Below the pieces are notes generated by a model. That model ran no database searches and had not been told where the DNA came from. It saw nothing but the letters and a program-made list of their open reading frames with translations. A stretch of DNA of 64,000 nucleotides from Pseudomonas guariconensis. GTDB taxonomy: Bacteria; Pseudomonadota; Gammaproteobacteria; Pseudomonadales; Pseudomonadaceae. Positions 49,262 to 58,418 of this stretch are shown here, one piece after another. The stretch lies in contig NZ_FMYX01000014.1 in assembly GCF_900102675.1 (NCBI RefSeq), positions 87,462 to 151,461 on the forward strand, read 5' to 3'. The translations under genes and the position numbers were made by a program. The first letter of the stretch is position 1. Each line of letters opens with the position of its first letter.

Positions 49262-49798
49262 ATGAACGCGACGCCAGAAAACGCTGACGCTCTCATTGTC
49301 GTCGGCAAGATTTTTTCGGTTCACGGCGTTCGCGGCGAGGTGAAGGTGTATTCCTTTACCGATCCGATTGAAAACCTGTTGGATTATCCGCGCTGGACGC
49401 TTCGGCACGAAGGCAAGGTAAAACAGGTCGAGCTGGTCAACGGTCGTGGCTCCCAAAAGGGCCTGGTCGTGAAACTGAAGGGCCTTGATGATCGTGATGA
49501 AGCCCGTCTTCTGAGCGGTTATGAAATCTGCATTCCGCGGAGCCTTTTGCCCAACCTGGCCGCTGACGAGTACTACTGGTACCAGTTGGTAGGTCTGAAG
49601 GTCATCAATCAGGACGAACAACTGTTCGGCAAGATCGATCACCTGTTGGAGACCGGTGCGAACGATGTAATGGTGGTCAAGCCTTGCGCAGGCAGCCTGG
49701 ATGATCGCGAGCGACTGTTGCCCTATACGGAGCAATGCGTGCTGGCAGTCGACTTGGAAGCAGGTGTGATGCGGGTCGAGTGGGACGCGGATTTCTAA
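49262..49798 (+). CDS. rimM: 16S rRNA processing protein RimM
   Basis: The product has 178 residues and helps mature the 30S head with S19. The N-terminal RimM beta-barrel (VVGKIFSVHGVRGEVKVYSFTD) is followed by a PRC-barrel C-domain (EYYWYQLVGLKVINQDEQLFGKIDHLLETGANDVMVV), ending LPYTEQCVLAVDLEAGVMRVEWDADF, the classic C-terminal pattern. Five nt separate it from rpsP and 3 nt from trmD, so all three are co-transcribed. Confidence 0.96.
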   Translation: MNATPENADALIVVGKIFSVHGVRGEVKVYSFTDPIENLLDYPRWTLRHEGKVKQVELVNGRGSQKGLVVKLKGLDDRDEARLLSGYEICIPRSLLPNLAADEYYWYQLVGLKVINQDEQLFGKIDHLLETGANDVMVVKPCAGSLDDRERLLPYTEQCVLAVDLEAGVMRVEWDADF

Positions 49799-49801
49799 AC
49801 G

Positions 49802-50554
49802 ATGGGTAACCTTCGCGTAGAAGTCGTCACGTTGTTCCCCGAGATGTTCTCGGCCATCACGGAGTACGGCATTACCAGCCGCGCGGTGAAACAGGGGTTG
49901 CTGCACGTGACCTGCTGGAACCCGCGGGACTACACCACTGATCGTCACCACACGGTGGATGATCGGCCGTTTGGCGGTGGTCCGGGCATGGTGATGAAGA
50001 TCAAGCCTCTGGAAGACGCCCTGGCCAGCGCCAGGCAAGCGACCGGAGCATCGGCGAAGGTGATTTACCTCTCGCCACAAGGCCGCAAGCTGACCCAGCA
50101 GGCGGTCAAAGACTTGGCGCAACAGGAATCGTTGATCCTGATCGCCGGTCGTTACGAAGGCATTGACGAGCGTTTTATCGAGGCTCATGTCGATGAAGAG
50201 TGGTCGATTGGTGACTATGTGCTTTCCGGTGGCGAGCTGCCGGCCATGGTACTGATCGATGCGGTTACGCGACTGCTGCCCGGAGCTTTAGGGCATGTGG
50301 ACTCGGCGGAGGAAGACTCCTTCACCGACGGTCTGCTCGACTGCCCGCACTACACCCGACCGGAGGTGTATGCGGATCAGCGCGTTCCCGACGTGTTGCT
50401 TAGTGGCAACCATGCACACATCCGGCGTTGGCGATTGAAGCAGTCCCTTGGTAGGACCTTCGAACGACGCGCCGATCTTCTGGAAAGTCGCTCGCTTTCT
50501 GGAGAAGAGAAGAAGCTGCTCGAGGAATATCTCCGCGAGCGGGACGATAGTTAA
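49802..50554 (+). CDS. trmD: tRNA (guanine-37-N1)-methyltransferase
   Basis: The product has 250 residues and uses SAM to methylate G37 of tRNAs with G36, preventing frameshifts. It is a SPOUT knot methyltransferase: RVEVVTLFPEMF at the start, DDRPFGGGPGMVMK, IAGRYEGIDERF and WSIGDYVLSGGELPAM (the knot), followed by the C-terminal RNA-binding domain with SGNHAHIRRWR. All essential motifs are complete. It is 42 nt upstream of rplS. Confidence 0.97.
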   Translation: MGNLRVEVVTLFPEMFSAITEYGITSRAVKQGLLHVTCWNPRDYTTDRHHTVDDRPFGGGPGMVMKIKPLEDALASARQATGASAKVIYLSPQGRKLTQQAVKDLAQQESLILIAGRYEGIDERFIEAHVDEEWSIGDYVLSGGELPAMVLIDAVTRLLPGALGHVDSAEEDSFTDGLLDCPHYTRPEVYADQRVPDVLLSGNHAHIRRWRLKQSLGRTFERRADLLESRSLSGEEKKLLEEYLRERDDS

Positions 50555-50596
50555 CGTATCGATGGTGGATCGAGTTATCCGCCTTAGGAGCACAGC

Positions 50597-50947
50597 ATGA
50601 CCAACAAGATCATCCAGCAGCTCGAAGCCGAGCAGATGAACAAGGAAATCCCAACCTTCGCACCAGGCGACACCATTGTCGTCCAGGTTAAAGTGAAGGA
50701 AGGTGACCGTTCCCGTCTGCAGGCGTTCGAAGGTGTCGTTATCGCCAAGCGCAACCGCGGTCTGAACAGCGCCTTCACCGTGCGCAAGATCTCCAGCGGC
50801 GTTGGCGTAGAGCGTACCTTCCAGACCTACAGCCCGCAGATCGACAGCCTGTCCGTGAAACGTCGTGGTGACGTGCGTAAGGCCAAGCTGTACTACCTGC
50901 GCGACCTGTCCGGCAAAGCCGCTCGCATCAAGGAAAAACTGGCCTGA
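50597..50947 (+). CDS. rplS: Ribosomal protein bL19
   Basis: The product has 116 residues from MTNKIIQQLEAEQMNKEIPTF, the standard L19 form; VKEGDRSRLQAFEGVVIAK and GVGVERTFQTYSP are conserved core elements. It sits at the 30S-50S interface in the large subunit. TTAGGAG lies 6 nt before the ATG. It closes the rpsP-rimM-trmD-rplS operon and is followed by a strong terminator. Confidence 0.97.
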   Translation: MTNKIIQQLEAEQMNKEIPTFAPGDTIVVQVKVKEGDRSRLQAFEGVVIAKRNRGLNSAFTVRKISSGVGVERTFQTYSPQIDSLSVKRRGDVRKAKLYYLRDLSGKAARIKEKLA

Positions 50948-50986
50948 GTGCCGTTTGACCGGTGGCCCCAGTGGCCACCTTGCGAG

Positions 50987-51015
50987 AAAAAAAGCAGCCT
51001 TCGGGCTGCTTTTTT
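50987..51015. terminator. Terminator of the rpsP operon
   Basis: A GCAGCC-TTCG-GGCTGC stem (50994-51009) with a UUCG tetraloop is followed by six T, and flanked on the other side by seven A. A further 7-bp stem (GGTGGCC/GGCCACC, 50961-50979) precedes it. Confidence 0.93.
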
Positions 51016-51041
51016 GCTTTTTGAATTTCTGTATTGGCGGT

Positions 51042-51074
51042 GTGAGCTTCTTCACGGGTAAACCTGCCCCCACC
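51042..51074. repeat. REP element after rplS
   Basis: GTGAGCTTCTTCACGGGTAA followed by ACCTGCCCCCACC matches the forward P. putida REP core with a few substitutions (A for G in the stem), so it is a diverged copy. Confidence 0.6.
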
Positions 51075-51156
51075 ACGATTGCGCCAACCCTGTGGAATCA
51101 GGGCTCCCCGCGAATCAGGCGACACCGCTTTCAAGCCCCTGCGACAAGAGCCCTTC

Positions 51157-51567
51157 ATGACCACCCCTCGAGATCAGGAAATCCAGCGCCGCACCGAACT
51201 GTCGGTGACCCGCGTGACCAAGGCTGTCTTCCCCAGCACCACCAACCACCACAACACCCTGTTCGGCGGTACTGCGCTGGCCTGGATGGACGAAGTGTCG
51301 TTCATCGCCGCCACGCGGTTCTGTCGTTTGCCGCTGGTGACCGTGTCGACCGACCGCATCGACTTCAAACACCCGATTCCTGCGGGCTCGATCGTCGAGC
51401 TGGTGGGGACGGTGATCAAGGTCGGCAATACCAGCCTGCAGGTACAGGTGGATGTCTTTGTCGAGAACATGTACCTGGATGGCCGCGATCGGGCCATCCA
51501 TGGTGTGTTCAGCTTCGTCGCCATCGATGAGGACAAGCGGCCGGTGCCCGTGCTTCCCGCTCATTGA
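51157..51567 (+). CDS. Acyl-CoA thioesterase (YciA-type hotdog fold)
   Basis: The product has 136 residues from MTTPRDQEIQRRTE. The hotdog-fold core NHHNTLFGGTALAWMDEVSFIAA carries the Asn, His and Asp residues of YciA-type thioesterases, followed by TVSTDRIDFKHPIPAGSIVELVGTV. It should hydrolyse acyl-CoA to free acid and CoA in the cytoplasm, with substrate range unknown. The frame opens at 51079, but the start is set by family. It overlaps the convergent antiporter gene by 7 bp. Confidence 0.9.
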   Translation: MTTPRDQEIQRRTELSVTRVTKAVFPSTTNHHNTLFGGTALAWMDEVSFIAATRFCRLPLVTVSTDRIDFKHPIPAGSIVELVGTVIKVGNTSLQVQVDVFVENMYLDGRDRAIHGVFSFVAIDEDKRPVPVLPAH

Positions 51568-53399
51568 TCCACGGTCTGCGCCTCGACCTTGGTAGTCGCC
51601 TCCAGGTCTGCCTCCACCAGTGCCACCAAGGTCCAGCCAGGCTGGGGCTTGAGAGGGGAGTCCGGGCTGGCGACATGGACCCAGCCGTTGCTGTCACGGG
51701 CGAAAAGCAAGGTTGCGCGTTCGCCATGCAGCGCTTGGTAGTCCTGCCAGTTGAAACTGTCGGTCAGGTGGGTGCTGTACAGTTCGGCGCCTTGATGCAG
51801 GCGATTGGCCAGTTGCCCATAGGTCATCGTGCTCGAACCGAGCAGCTGGCCGCGATGCTCCTCGCTGGCACGGTGCTTGTCGCTGCGCTGCTTTTCCAGG
51901 CCACTGGCCAATACGAACAATCGATTGTGGCCAAAGTCATGGCGAAAGCGTGCGCAGGCTAGGGCGTTGAGTTCACCGGCGGGCGAAAGGCCCAGCAGAT
52001 GGCCCAGGCCGACCAGGTCCAGGTGGGCGTCGGCGTGCTGAGACGCTGGGTTGCCGAAGTAAGTCGGCAGCCCATCCATGCGCGCGGCGCGGATATTCTC
52101 CCAGCTCGAATCGGTCAGTAACACCCGGCTGCCCAATTGCTGCAAGGCCTTTGCAATGGCGCGGGCTGGCGGGTTGGCGCCGACGATGAGAAAGCCGCTT
52201 GGGGCAGGCTCGGCCACCCTGAGCAGACGGGCCAGTGGCCTTGCGGTGGCGCTTTGCAAAACCACAGTGCCGATGATGACCGCGAAGGTCAAAGGGACGA
52301 GCAGCAGTGCCCCCTCGTGGCCGGCTTCATCCAGGCGAATGGCGAAGATCGCCGAAACGGCTGCTGCGACAATGCCCCGTGGCGCGATCCAGGCCAGCAG
52401 CAGGCGCTCGCGCCAGTTCAGGTTCGAGCCCCAGGTAGACAACAAGACATTGAGCGGCCGGGCCAGCAACTGGATGACCAGCAGCAATGCCAGCACCGCT
52501 GGGCCCAGTGCCAGCAGTGCATGCAGGTCGAGGCGGGCGGCCAGCAGAATGAACAGCCCGGAGATCAACAGCACGCTGAGGTTTTCCTTGAAGTGCAGGA
52601 TCTGCCGCACATCCACGCCGGGCATGTTGGCCAGCCACATACCCATGACCGTCACGGCCAGCAGTCCCGACTCATGGACGATCTGGTTGGCGGCGATGAA
52701 GATGCCCAGCACCGCTGCCAGCGACGCCAGATTGTGCAGGTACTCTGGCAGCCATTGCGCGCGCATGATCTGGCCCAGCAGCCAGCCACCCGCGGCGCCC
52801 AGGGTACTGCCGCAGAAAATCACGCCGGCAAAGGTCACCAGGCTCTGACTCAGCCCGTCACCGTCGGTACGGGCGATGATGAAGCTATAGACCACCACTG
52901 CCAGCAGCGCACCGATCGGATCGATGACGATCCCTTCCCAGCGCAGGATATTGGCGATTGCAGCCTTGGGTCGCACCACTCGCAGCATTGGTACGATCAC
53001 GGTCGGGCCTGTGACCAGGGTAAGGGTGCCGAAGAGGATCGCCAGGGGCCACTCGAAGCCCAGTAACCAGTGGGTGGCGAGGGCGATCACCAGCCAGGTG
53101 CTCAAGGCACCCACCGTCACCAGTCGATGCACTACGCTGCCGATCTCGCGCCATTGGGACAAGTGCAGGGTCAGGCTGCCCTCGAACAGGATCAGGGCTA
53201 CGGCCAGGGACACCAGTGGCATCAGCAGCGGGCCGAACAGTTGCTGCGGCGATAACCAGCCCAGCACGGGCCCGGCCAGAATTCCACACAGCAGCAGAAA
53301 GAGTATCGCTGGCAGTTTCAGGCGCCAGGCCAGCCATTGGCAGGCAAGGGCGGCCGCGCCGATGCCACCGAAACTCAGGAGAATCTGCTGTTCGCTCAT
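51561..53399 (-). CDS. Cation:proton antiporter with C-terminal TrkA-N-like domain
   Basis: The product has 612 residues. The N-terminal 400 residues have about 12 membrane helices with the CPA-family pattern (FLLLCGILAGPVLGWL, LALILFEGSLTLHL, LVTGPTVIVPML, WEGIVIDPIGALLAVV). Asp in VIDPIGA is a likely ion-binding residue. Residues about 400-560 form a Rossmann-like cytoplasmic domain (GFLIVGANPPARAIAKAL), but the nucleotide-binding GxGxxG glycines are mostly replaced (VGANPPA), so NAD(H) binding is doubtful. It probably exchanges sodium or potassium for protons. It overlaps the thioesterase end. Confidence 0.85.
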   Translation of the reverse strand: MSEQQILLSFGGIGAAALACQWLAWRLKLPAILFLLLCGILAGPVLGWLSPQQLFGPLLMPLVSLAVALILFEGSLTLHLSQWREIGSVVHRLVTVGALSTWLVIALATHWLLGFEWPLAILFGTLTLVTGPTVIVPMLRVVRPKAAIANILRWEGIVIDPIGALLAVVVYSFIIARTDGDGLSQSLVTFAGVIFCGSTLGAAGGWLLGQIMRAQWLPEYLHNLASLAAVLGIFIAANQIVHESGLLAVTVMGMWLANMPGVDVRQILHFKENLSVLLISGLFILLAARLDLHALLALGPAVLALLLVIQLLARPLNVLLSTWGSNLNWRERLLLAWIAPRGIVAAAVSAIFAIRLDEAGHEGALLLVPLTFAVIIGTVVLQSATARPLARLLRVAEPAPSGFLIVGANPPARAIAKALQQLGSRVLLTDSSWENIRAARMDGLPTYFGNPASQHADAHLDLVGLGHLLGLSPAGELNALACARFRHDFGHNRLFVLASGLEKQRSDKHRASEEHRGQLLGSSTMTYGQLANRLHQGAELYSTHLTDSFNWQDYQALHGERATLLFARDSNGWVHVASPDSPLKPQPGWTLVALVEADLEATTKVEAQTVDQ

Positions 53400-53467
53400 A
53401 TGGGCTCCCTATGCCATCGTTGTTATGAAAGACTAAGCGCCATTGCACCGTTTGCCACCGAGTTTTC

Positions 53468-54364
53468 ATGCCCGCTCTCGACCATCCCCTGATCGACCAG
53501 TTTCTTGATGCCCTCTGGCTGGAAAAAGGCCTGTCCGACAACACCCGCGTCTCCTATCGCAGCGACTTGGCGTTGTTCAACGGCTGGCTGCAAGAGCGCG
53601 GCGTGGCTTTGCCTGATGCTGGCCGTGACCTGATTCTGGACCATCTGGCCTGGCGCCTGGAGGAAGGCTACAAGCCGCGCTCCACGGCACGCTTTCTCTC
53701 CGGTCTGCGTGGCTTCTTCCGGTATTTGCTGCGAGAAAAGCTGGTAGGCGTCGACCCGACCTTGCAAGTGGAAATGCCGCTATTGGGGCGACCATTGCCC
53801 AAATCCTTGTCGGAGGACGATGTCGAGGCCCTGTTGCAGGCGCCGGACCTGGCCGAAGCCATCGGTCAGCGCGACCGGGCCATGCTTGAAGTGCTCTATG
53901 CCTGTGGCCTGCGAGTGACCGAACTGGTCAGCCTGACCCTCGATCAGGTCAACCTGCGCCAGGGGGTTCTGAGGGTGATGGGCAAGGGCAGCAAGGAGCG
54001 CTTGGTGCCGATGGGCGAAGAGGCGGTGATCTGGCTCGAACGCTACTTGCGCGACGGCCGCAACGACCTGTTGAACGGGCGCCCGAGTGATGTGCTGTTC
54101 CCCAGCCAGCGCGGGGAGCAGATGACCCGCCAAACCTTCTGGCACCGCATCAAGCATCAGGCGCGGGTTGCCGGCATCGACAAGCCGCTGTCGCCGCATA
54201 CCTTGCGCCACGCTTTTGCCACGCATCTGCTCAATCATGGGGCCGATTTGCGTGTGGTGCAGATGTTGCTCGGTCACAGTGACTTGTCCACCACCCAGAT
54301 CTATACCCATGTCGCAAAGGCACGGTTGCAGCAGCTGCATGCCCAGCACCATCCTCGTGGATGA
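53468..54364 (+). CDS. xerD: Site-specific tyrosine recombinase XerD
   Basis: The product has 298 residues. The SAM-like N-terminal domain (1-90) is followed by the catalytic domain with the active residues all present: R149 in ACGLRVTE, H244 and R247 in HTLRHAFATHLL, H near 270 in LLGHSDLSTTQ, and the nucleophile Tyr279 in QIYTHV. With XerC it resolves chromosome dimers at dif. It is divergent from the antiporter gene and 154 nt upstream of dsbC, the common xerD-dsbC arrangement in gammaproteobacteria. Confidence 0.95.
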   Translation: MPALDHPLIDQFLDALWLEKGLSDNTRVSYRSDLALFNGWLQERGVALPDAGRDLILDHLAWRLEEGYKPRSTARFLSGLRGFFRYLLREKLVGVDPTLQVEMPLLGRPLPKSLSEDDVEALLQAPDLAEAIGQRDRAMLEVLYACGLRVTELVSLTLDQVNLRQGVLRVMGKGSKERLVPMGEEAVIWLERYLRDGRNDLLNGRPSDVLFPSQRGEQMTRQTFWHRIKHQARVAGIDKPLSPHTLRHAFATHLLNHGADLRVVQMLLGHSDLSTTQIYTHVAKARLQQLHAQHHPRG

Positions 54365-54518
54365 ATGATTTTCATGTTCCGACCTATGGAGGTTGAGAGG
54401 GCATTTAGCATCAGCCTGTTGTGGTAGGCTTGGACGGTTTGCATCAAGGGCCGTCCACTCGCCGCGTTTTTGCCGCGGATCGACATCCTCCGGCCCCGTC
54501 CGCCTTCAGGAGTACCCC

Positions 54519-55280
54519 ATGCGCGTGACCCAGATTTTCGCCGCCGCCGCCCTGGCGTTGGCCAGTACTTTTGCCGTCGCCGCGGCCACCGATGCCAGCG
54601 CCGGTGCCGAGCAGGCCATTCGTAATACCCTCAAGACCCTTGCGCTGGAAGTGCCAGTCGAAAGCGTCGCCAGCAGCCCGGTCAACGGCCTGTATGAAGT
54701 CAAGCTGCAAGGTGGTCGTGTCCTGTATGCCAGTGGCGATGGCCAGTTCGTGATGCAGGGGTACCTGTACCAGATCCAGGATGGCAAGCCGGTCAACCTC
54801 ACCGAGAAGACCGAACGCCAGGGCATCGCCAAGCTCATCAACGGCATTCCAGCTGCCGAAATGGTGGTTTATCCTGCCAAGGGCGAGACCAAGTCGCATA
54901 TCACCGTCTTCACCGACACCACCTGCCCGTATTGCCACAAATTGCATGCTGAAGTGCCGGAGCTCAATCGCCGCGGTATCGAGGTGCGCTATGTCGCCTT
55001 CCCGCGCCAGGGCCTCGGCTCGCCAGGTGACGAGCAGTTGCAGGCAGTCTGGTGCTCCAGTGACCGCCGCGCGGCGCTGGACAAGATGATCGATGGCAAG
55101 GAAATCAAGGCCGCCAAGTGCGCCAACCCGGTCAGCAAGCAGTTCGAGCTCGGGCAGTCGATCGGCGTCAACGGCACGCCGGCGATCGTCCTGCAGAGCG
55201 GTCAGGTGATCCCGGGCTACCAGCCGGCACCGCAGGTCGCCAAGCTGGCCTTGGCCAGTGACGGCAAGGCTGCCAAGTAA
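54519..55280 (+). CDS. dsbC: Thiol:disulfide interchange protein DsbC
   Basis: The product has 253 residues. A signal peptide (MRVTQIFAAAALALASTFAVAAA) sends it to the periplasm. The DsbC dimerisation domain (about 25-85) precedes a thioredoxin-fold domain with C136-P-Y-C139 (TTCPYCHKLH), the isomerase active site, and the cis-Pro loop GVNGTPAIVL. It corrects wrong disulfide bonds, together with DsbD. CAGGAGTACCCC sits before the ATG; the longer open frame upstream is not used. It precedes hom by 82 nt. Confidence 0.94.
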   Translation: MRVTQIFAAAALALASTFAVAAATDASAGAEQAIRNTLKTLALEVPVESVASSPVNGLYEVKLQGGRVLYASGDGQFVMQGYLYQIQDGKPVNLTEKTERQGIAKLINGIPAAEMVVYPAKGETKSHITVFTDTTCPYCHKLHAEVPELNRRGIEVRYVAFPRQGLGSPGDEQLQAVWCSSDRRAALDKMIDGKEIKAAKCANPVSKQFELGQSIGVNGTPAIVLQSGQVIPGYQPAPQVAKLALASDGKAAK

Positions 55281-55362
55281 TTCAATCAGTACGCCGTCAC
55301 CATGGGGAGACGGCATGTTTCACGGTCGGCGCAGGTGCCGGCCGTTCAATGGGGAGTTCACA

Positions 55363-56667
55363 GTGAAACCGGTCAAAGTAGGCATCTGTGGGTTGGGGAC
55401 CGTCGGTGGCGGAACCTTCAATGTACTTCAGCGCAACGCCGAGGAGATTGCCCGCCGTGCCGGGCGCGGTATTGAAGTGGCACAGATCGCCATGCGCTCG
55501 CAGAACCCGAACTGCCAGATTACCGGTACCCCCATTACCGCTGATGTGTTCGAAGTCGCGAGCAACCCCGAGATCGATATCGTCATCGAACTGATCGGTG
55601 GCTATACCATCGCCCGCGACCTGGTCCTGAAGGCCATCGAGAACGGCAAGCACGTGGTCACTGCCAACAAGGCGCTGATTGCCGTGCATGGCAACGAGAT
55701 CTTCGCCAAGGCCCGCGAGAAGGGCGTCATTGTTGCCTTCGAAGCAGCCGTGGCCGGCGGCATCCCGGTGATCAAGGCGATCCGCGAAGGCCTGTCTGCC
55801 AACCGCATCAACTGGCTGGCGGGCATCATCAACGGCACCGGCAACTTCATCCTCACCGAGATGCGTGACAAGGGCCGTGCCTTCCCCGACGTATTGGCCG
55901 AAGCCCAGGCCCTGGGTTACGCCGAAGCCGACCCGACCTTCGATGTCGAAGGTATCGATGCTGCCCACAAGCTGACCATCCTGGCCTCCATTGCCTTCGG
56001 TATTCCGCTGCAGTTCGACAAGGCCTACACCGAAGGCATCACCCAGCTGACCACCGCCGACGTCAATTACGCCGAGGCGCTGGGTTATCGCATCAAGCAC
56101 CTGGGCGTGGCCCGCAGCACCGACGCTGGCATCGAGCTGCGTGTCCACCCGACCCTGATTCCCAATGATCGTCTGATCGCCAACGTCAATGGCGTGATGA
56201 ACGCTGTCATGGTCAACGGTGATGCTGCCGGCTCCACCCTGTATTACGGCGCCGGCGCCGGCATGGAGCCGACCGCCTCTTCGGTGGTCGCCGACCTGGT
56301 CGATGTGGTCCGTGCCATGACCTCCGACCCCGAAAACCGCGTGCCACACCTGGCCTTCCAGCCCGACTCGCTGTCGGCTCACCCGATCCTGCCGATCGAA
56401 GCCTGTGAAAGTGCCTACTACCTGCGTATCCAGGCCAAGGACCACCCGGGCGTATTGGCTCAAGTGGCGAGCATCCTCTCCGAGCGTGGTATCAACATCG
56501 AGTCGATCATGCAGAAGGAAGCCGAGGAGCAGGACGGCCTGGTGCCGATGATCCTCCTGACCCACCGAGTGGTGGAAAAGCGCATCAACGACGCCATCGT
56601 CGCCCTGGAAGCTTTGCAGGACGTGGTCGGCAAAGTCGTGCGTATCCGCGTCGAACAGCTCAATTAA
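55363..56667 (+). CDS. hom: Homoserine dehydrogenase
   Basis: The product has 434 residues from a GTG (VKPVKVGICGLGTVGGGTF), preceded by GGGGAG. The NAD(P)-binding GLGTVGGG comes first, and the catalytic domain follows (NKALIAVHG, AAVAGGIPVIKAI, NGTGNFIL, GYAEADPTFDVEGIDAAHKLTILA). A C-terminal ACT domain (about 350-430; DHPGVLAQVASILSERGINIESI) suggests feedback control by threonine. It reduces aspartate semialdehyde to homoserine. It lies directly before thrC, as in Pseudomonas threonine operons. Confidence 0.97.
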   Translation: MKPVKVGICGLGTVGGGTFNVLQRNAEEIARRAGRGIEVAQIAMRSQNPNCQITGTPITADVFEVASNPEIDIVIELIGGYTIARDLVLKAIENGKHVVTANKALIAVHGNEIFAKAREKGVIVAFEAAVAGGIPVIKAIREGLSANRINWLAGIINGTGNFILTEMRDKGRAFPDVLAEAQALGYAEADPTFDVEGIDAAHKLTILASIAFGIPLQFDKAYTEGITQLTTADVNYAEALGYRIKHLGVARSTDAGIELRVHPTLIPNDRLIANVNGVMNAVMVNGDAAGSTLYYGAGAGMEPTASSVVADLVDVVRAMTSDPENRVPHLAFQPDSLSAHPILPIEACESAYYLRIQAKDHPGVLAQVASILSERGINIESIMQKEAEEQDGLVPMILLTHRVVEKRINDAIVALEALQDVVGKVVRIRVEQLN

Positions 56668-56668
56668 G

Positions 56669-56700
56669 CGGCAAGCTTCAGGCTGCAAGCTGCAAATGAA
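56669..56700. repeat. GCAAGC-type repeat between hom and thrC
   Basis: GCGGCAAGCTTCAGGCTGCA followed by AGCTGCAAATGA begins right after the hom stop; an AGCTTGCATCTC copy in reverse orientation lies at 56791. This is one of the dispersed GCAAGC elements, separating hom from thrC by 167 nt. Confidence 0.6.
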
Positions 56701-56834
56701 GGCAGTGCGGTGTTGAGGCTTCGAACAGAGTAAATTCGCGGCAAGGGCGAGACGCAAAGCACGAGAGCAACGCCGGTCGGCATCTCTTTTAGCTTGCATC
56801 TCAAACGGGCCGCTCAAACCAAAGGTTTGCACCC

Positions 56835-58244
56835 ATGCGCTATATCAGTACCCGTGGCCAGGCACCGGCCCTGAATTTCGAAGACGTCCTGCTGGCGGGC
56901 CTCGCCAGCGATGGCGGTCTGTACGTGCCGGAGAACCTGCCACGCTTCACCCAGGAAGAGATCGCTTCCTGGGCTGGCCTGCCGTACCACGAGCTGGCTT
57001 TCCGGGTGATGCGCCCGTTCGTCGATGGCAGCATCGCTGACGCCGACTTCAAGAAGATTCTCGAAGAAACCTATGGTGAGTTCGCCCATGCCGCGGTGGC
57101 GCCGCTGCGCCAACTGGCGGGCAACGAGTGGGTGATGGAGCTGTTCCACGGCCCGACCCTGGCGTTCAAGGACTTCGCCCTGCAGTTGCTCGGCCGCCTG
57201 CTCGACCACGTCCTGGCCAAGCGCGGTGAACGCGTGGTGATCATCGGAGCCACCAGCGGTGACACCGGTTCGGCCGCCATCGAAGGTTGCCGCCGCTGCG
57301 ACAACGTCGACATCTTCATCCTGCATCCGCACCAGCGTGTCTCGGAAGTGCAGCGTCGCCAGATGACGACCATCTTCGGCGACAACATCCACAACATCGC
57401 CATCGAAGGCAACTTCGACGACTGCCAGGAGATGGTCAAGGCCAGCTTCGCCGACCAGTCGTTCCTCAAGGGCACCCGTCTGGTGGCGGTGAACTCGATC
57501 AACTGGGCGCGGATCATGGCCCAGATCGTCTACTACTTCCATGCGGCGCTGCAGCTGGGCGGCCCGGCCCGTTCGGTGGCCTTCTCTGTGCCGACCGGCA
57601 ACTTCGGCGATATCTTCGCTGGCTACCTGGCACGCAACATGGGCCTGCCGATCAGCCAACTGATCGTGGCGACCAACCGCAACGACATCCTGCATCGCTT
57701 CATGAGCGGTAACCAGTACGTCAAGGACACCTTGCACCCGACGCTGTCGCCGTCGATGGACATCATGGTCTCCTCCAACTTCGAACGCCTGCTGTTCGAC
57801 CTGCACGGGCGCAGCGGCGCCGCCATCGCCGAGCTGATGGAGCGCTTCAAGCAGGGCGGCGGCTTCAGTGTCGAACAGGATCGTTGGACCGAGGCGCGCA
57901 AGCTGTTCGATTCGCTGGCCGTGACCGACGAGCAAACCTGCCAGACCATCGCCGAGGTGTTCGCCACCACCGGTGAGGTGCTCGATCCGCACACTGCGAT
58001 CGGCGTCAAGGCCGCCCGTGAGTGCCGTCGCAGCCTGGATACGCCGATGGTTGTCCTGGGTACCGCGCATCCGGTCAAGTTCCCGGAAGCGGTGGAAAAG
58101 GCAGGCGTCGGCAAAGCCCTTGAGCTGCCAGCGCACCTGAGCGACCTGTTCAGCCGTGACGAACGCTGCACGGTCCTGGCCAACGATCTGAAGGCTGTCC
58201 AGGCATTCGTCGCCCAGCATGGCAACCGCGGTAAACCGCTCTAA
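56835..58244 (+). CDS. thrC: Threonine synthase
   Basis: The product has 469 residues and converts O-phosphohomoserine to threonine with PLP. The N-terminal segment MRYISTRGQAPALNFEDVLL and length fit the class II (gammaproteobacterial/yeast) form. The PLP lysine is Lys112 in LAFKDFALQ; GATSGDTGSAAIEG follows, and PTGNFGDIFAGY is the later substrate-binding region. It is 167 nt after hom, with the repeat between them, so co-transcription is possible but not certain. Confidence 0.96.
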   Translation: MRYISTRGQAPALNFEDVLLAGLASDGGLYVPENLPRFTQEEIASWAGLPYHELAFRVMRPFVDGSIADADFKKILEETYGEFAHAAVAPLRQLAGNEWVMELFHGPTLAFKDFALQLLGRLLDHVLAKRGERVVIIGATSGDTGSAAIEGCRRCDNVDIFILHPHQRVSEVQRRQMTTIFGDNIHNIAIEGNFDDCQEMVKASFADQSFLKGTRLVAVNSINWARIMAQIVYYFHAALQLGGPARSVAFSVPTGNFGDIFAGYLARNMGLPISQLIVATNRNDILHRFMSGNQYVKDTLHPTLSPSMDIMVSSNFERLLFDLHGRSGAAIAELMERFKQGGGFSVEQDRWTEARKLFDSLAVTDEQTCQTIAEVFATTGEVLDPHTAIGVKAARECRRSLDTPMVVLGTAHPVKFPEAVEKAGVGKALELPAHLSDLFSRDERCTVLANDLKAVQAFVAQHGNRGKPL

Positions 58245-58258
58245 GATTCAACCCGCTC

Positions 58259-58277
58259 GGGGTCGCGCAGCGGCCCC
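58259..58277 (+). other. GGGGTCGCGCAGCGGCCCC hairpin after thrC
   Basis: An 8-bp stem with one G-T pair and loop GCA, 14 nt after the thrC stop; a near-identical copy lies before purT at 42143. No U-run follows. Confidence 0.55.
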
Positions 58278-58418
58278 AGACGGTTTCCTACTCGTCTGCA
58301 AAAGATGAGTCAGATCTTTCTTTAGAAGCTTAAGTAATTTCCTATTCCAGCCGCCGCATGGGGCTTTTAGAGTGGCTCGCCCGTCCATATGGGCATAGTG
58401 CTACTCCAGGAGCGGTTC

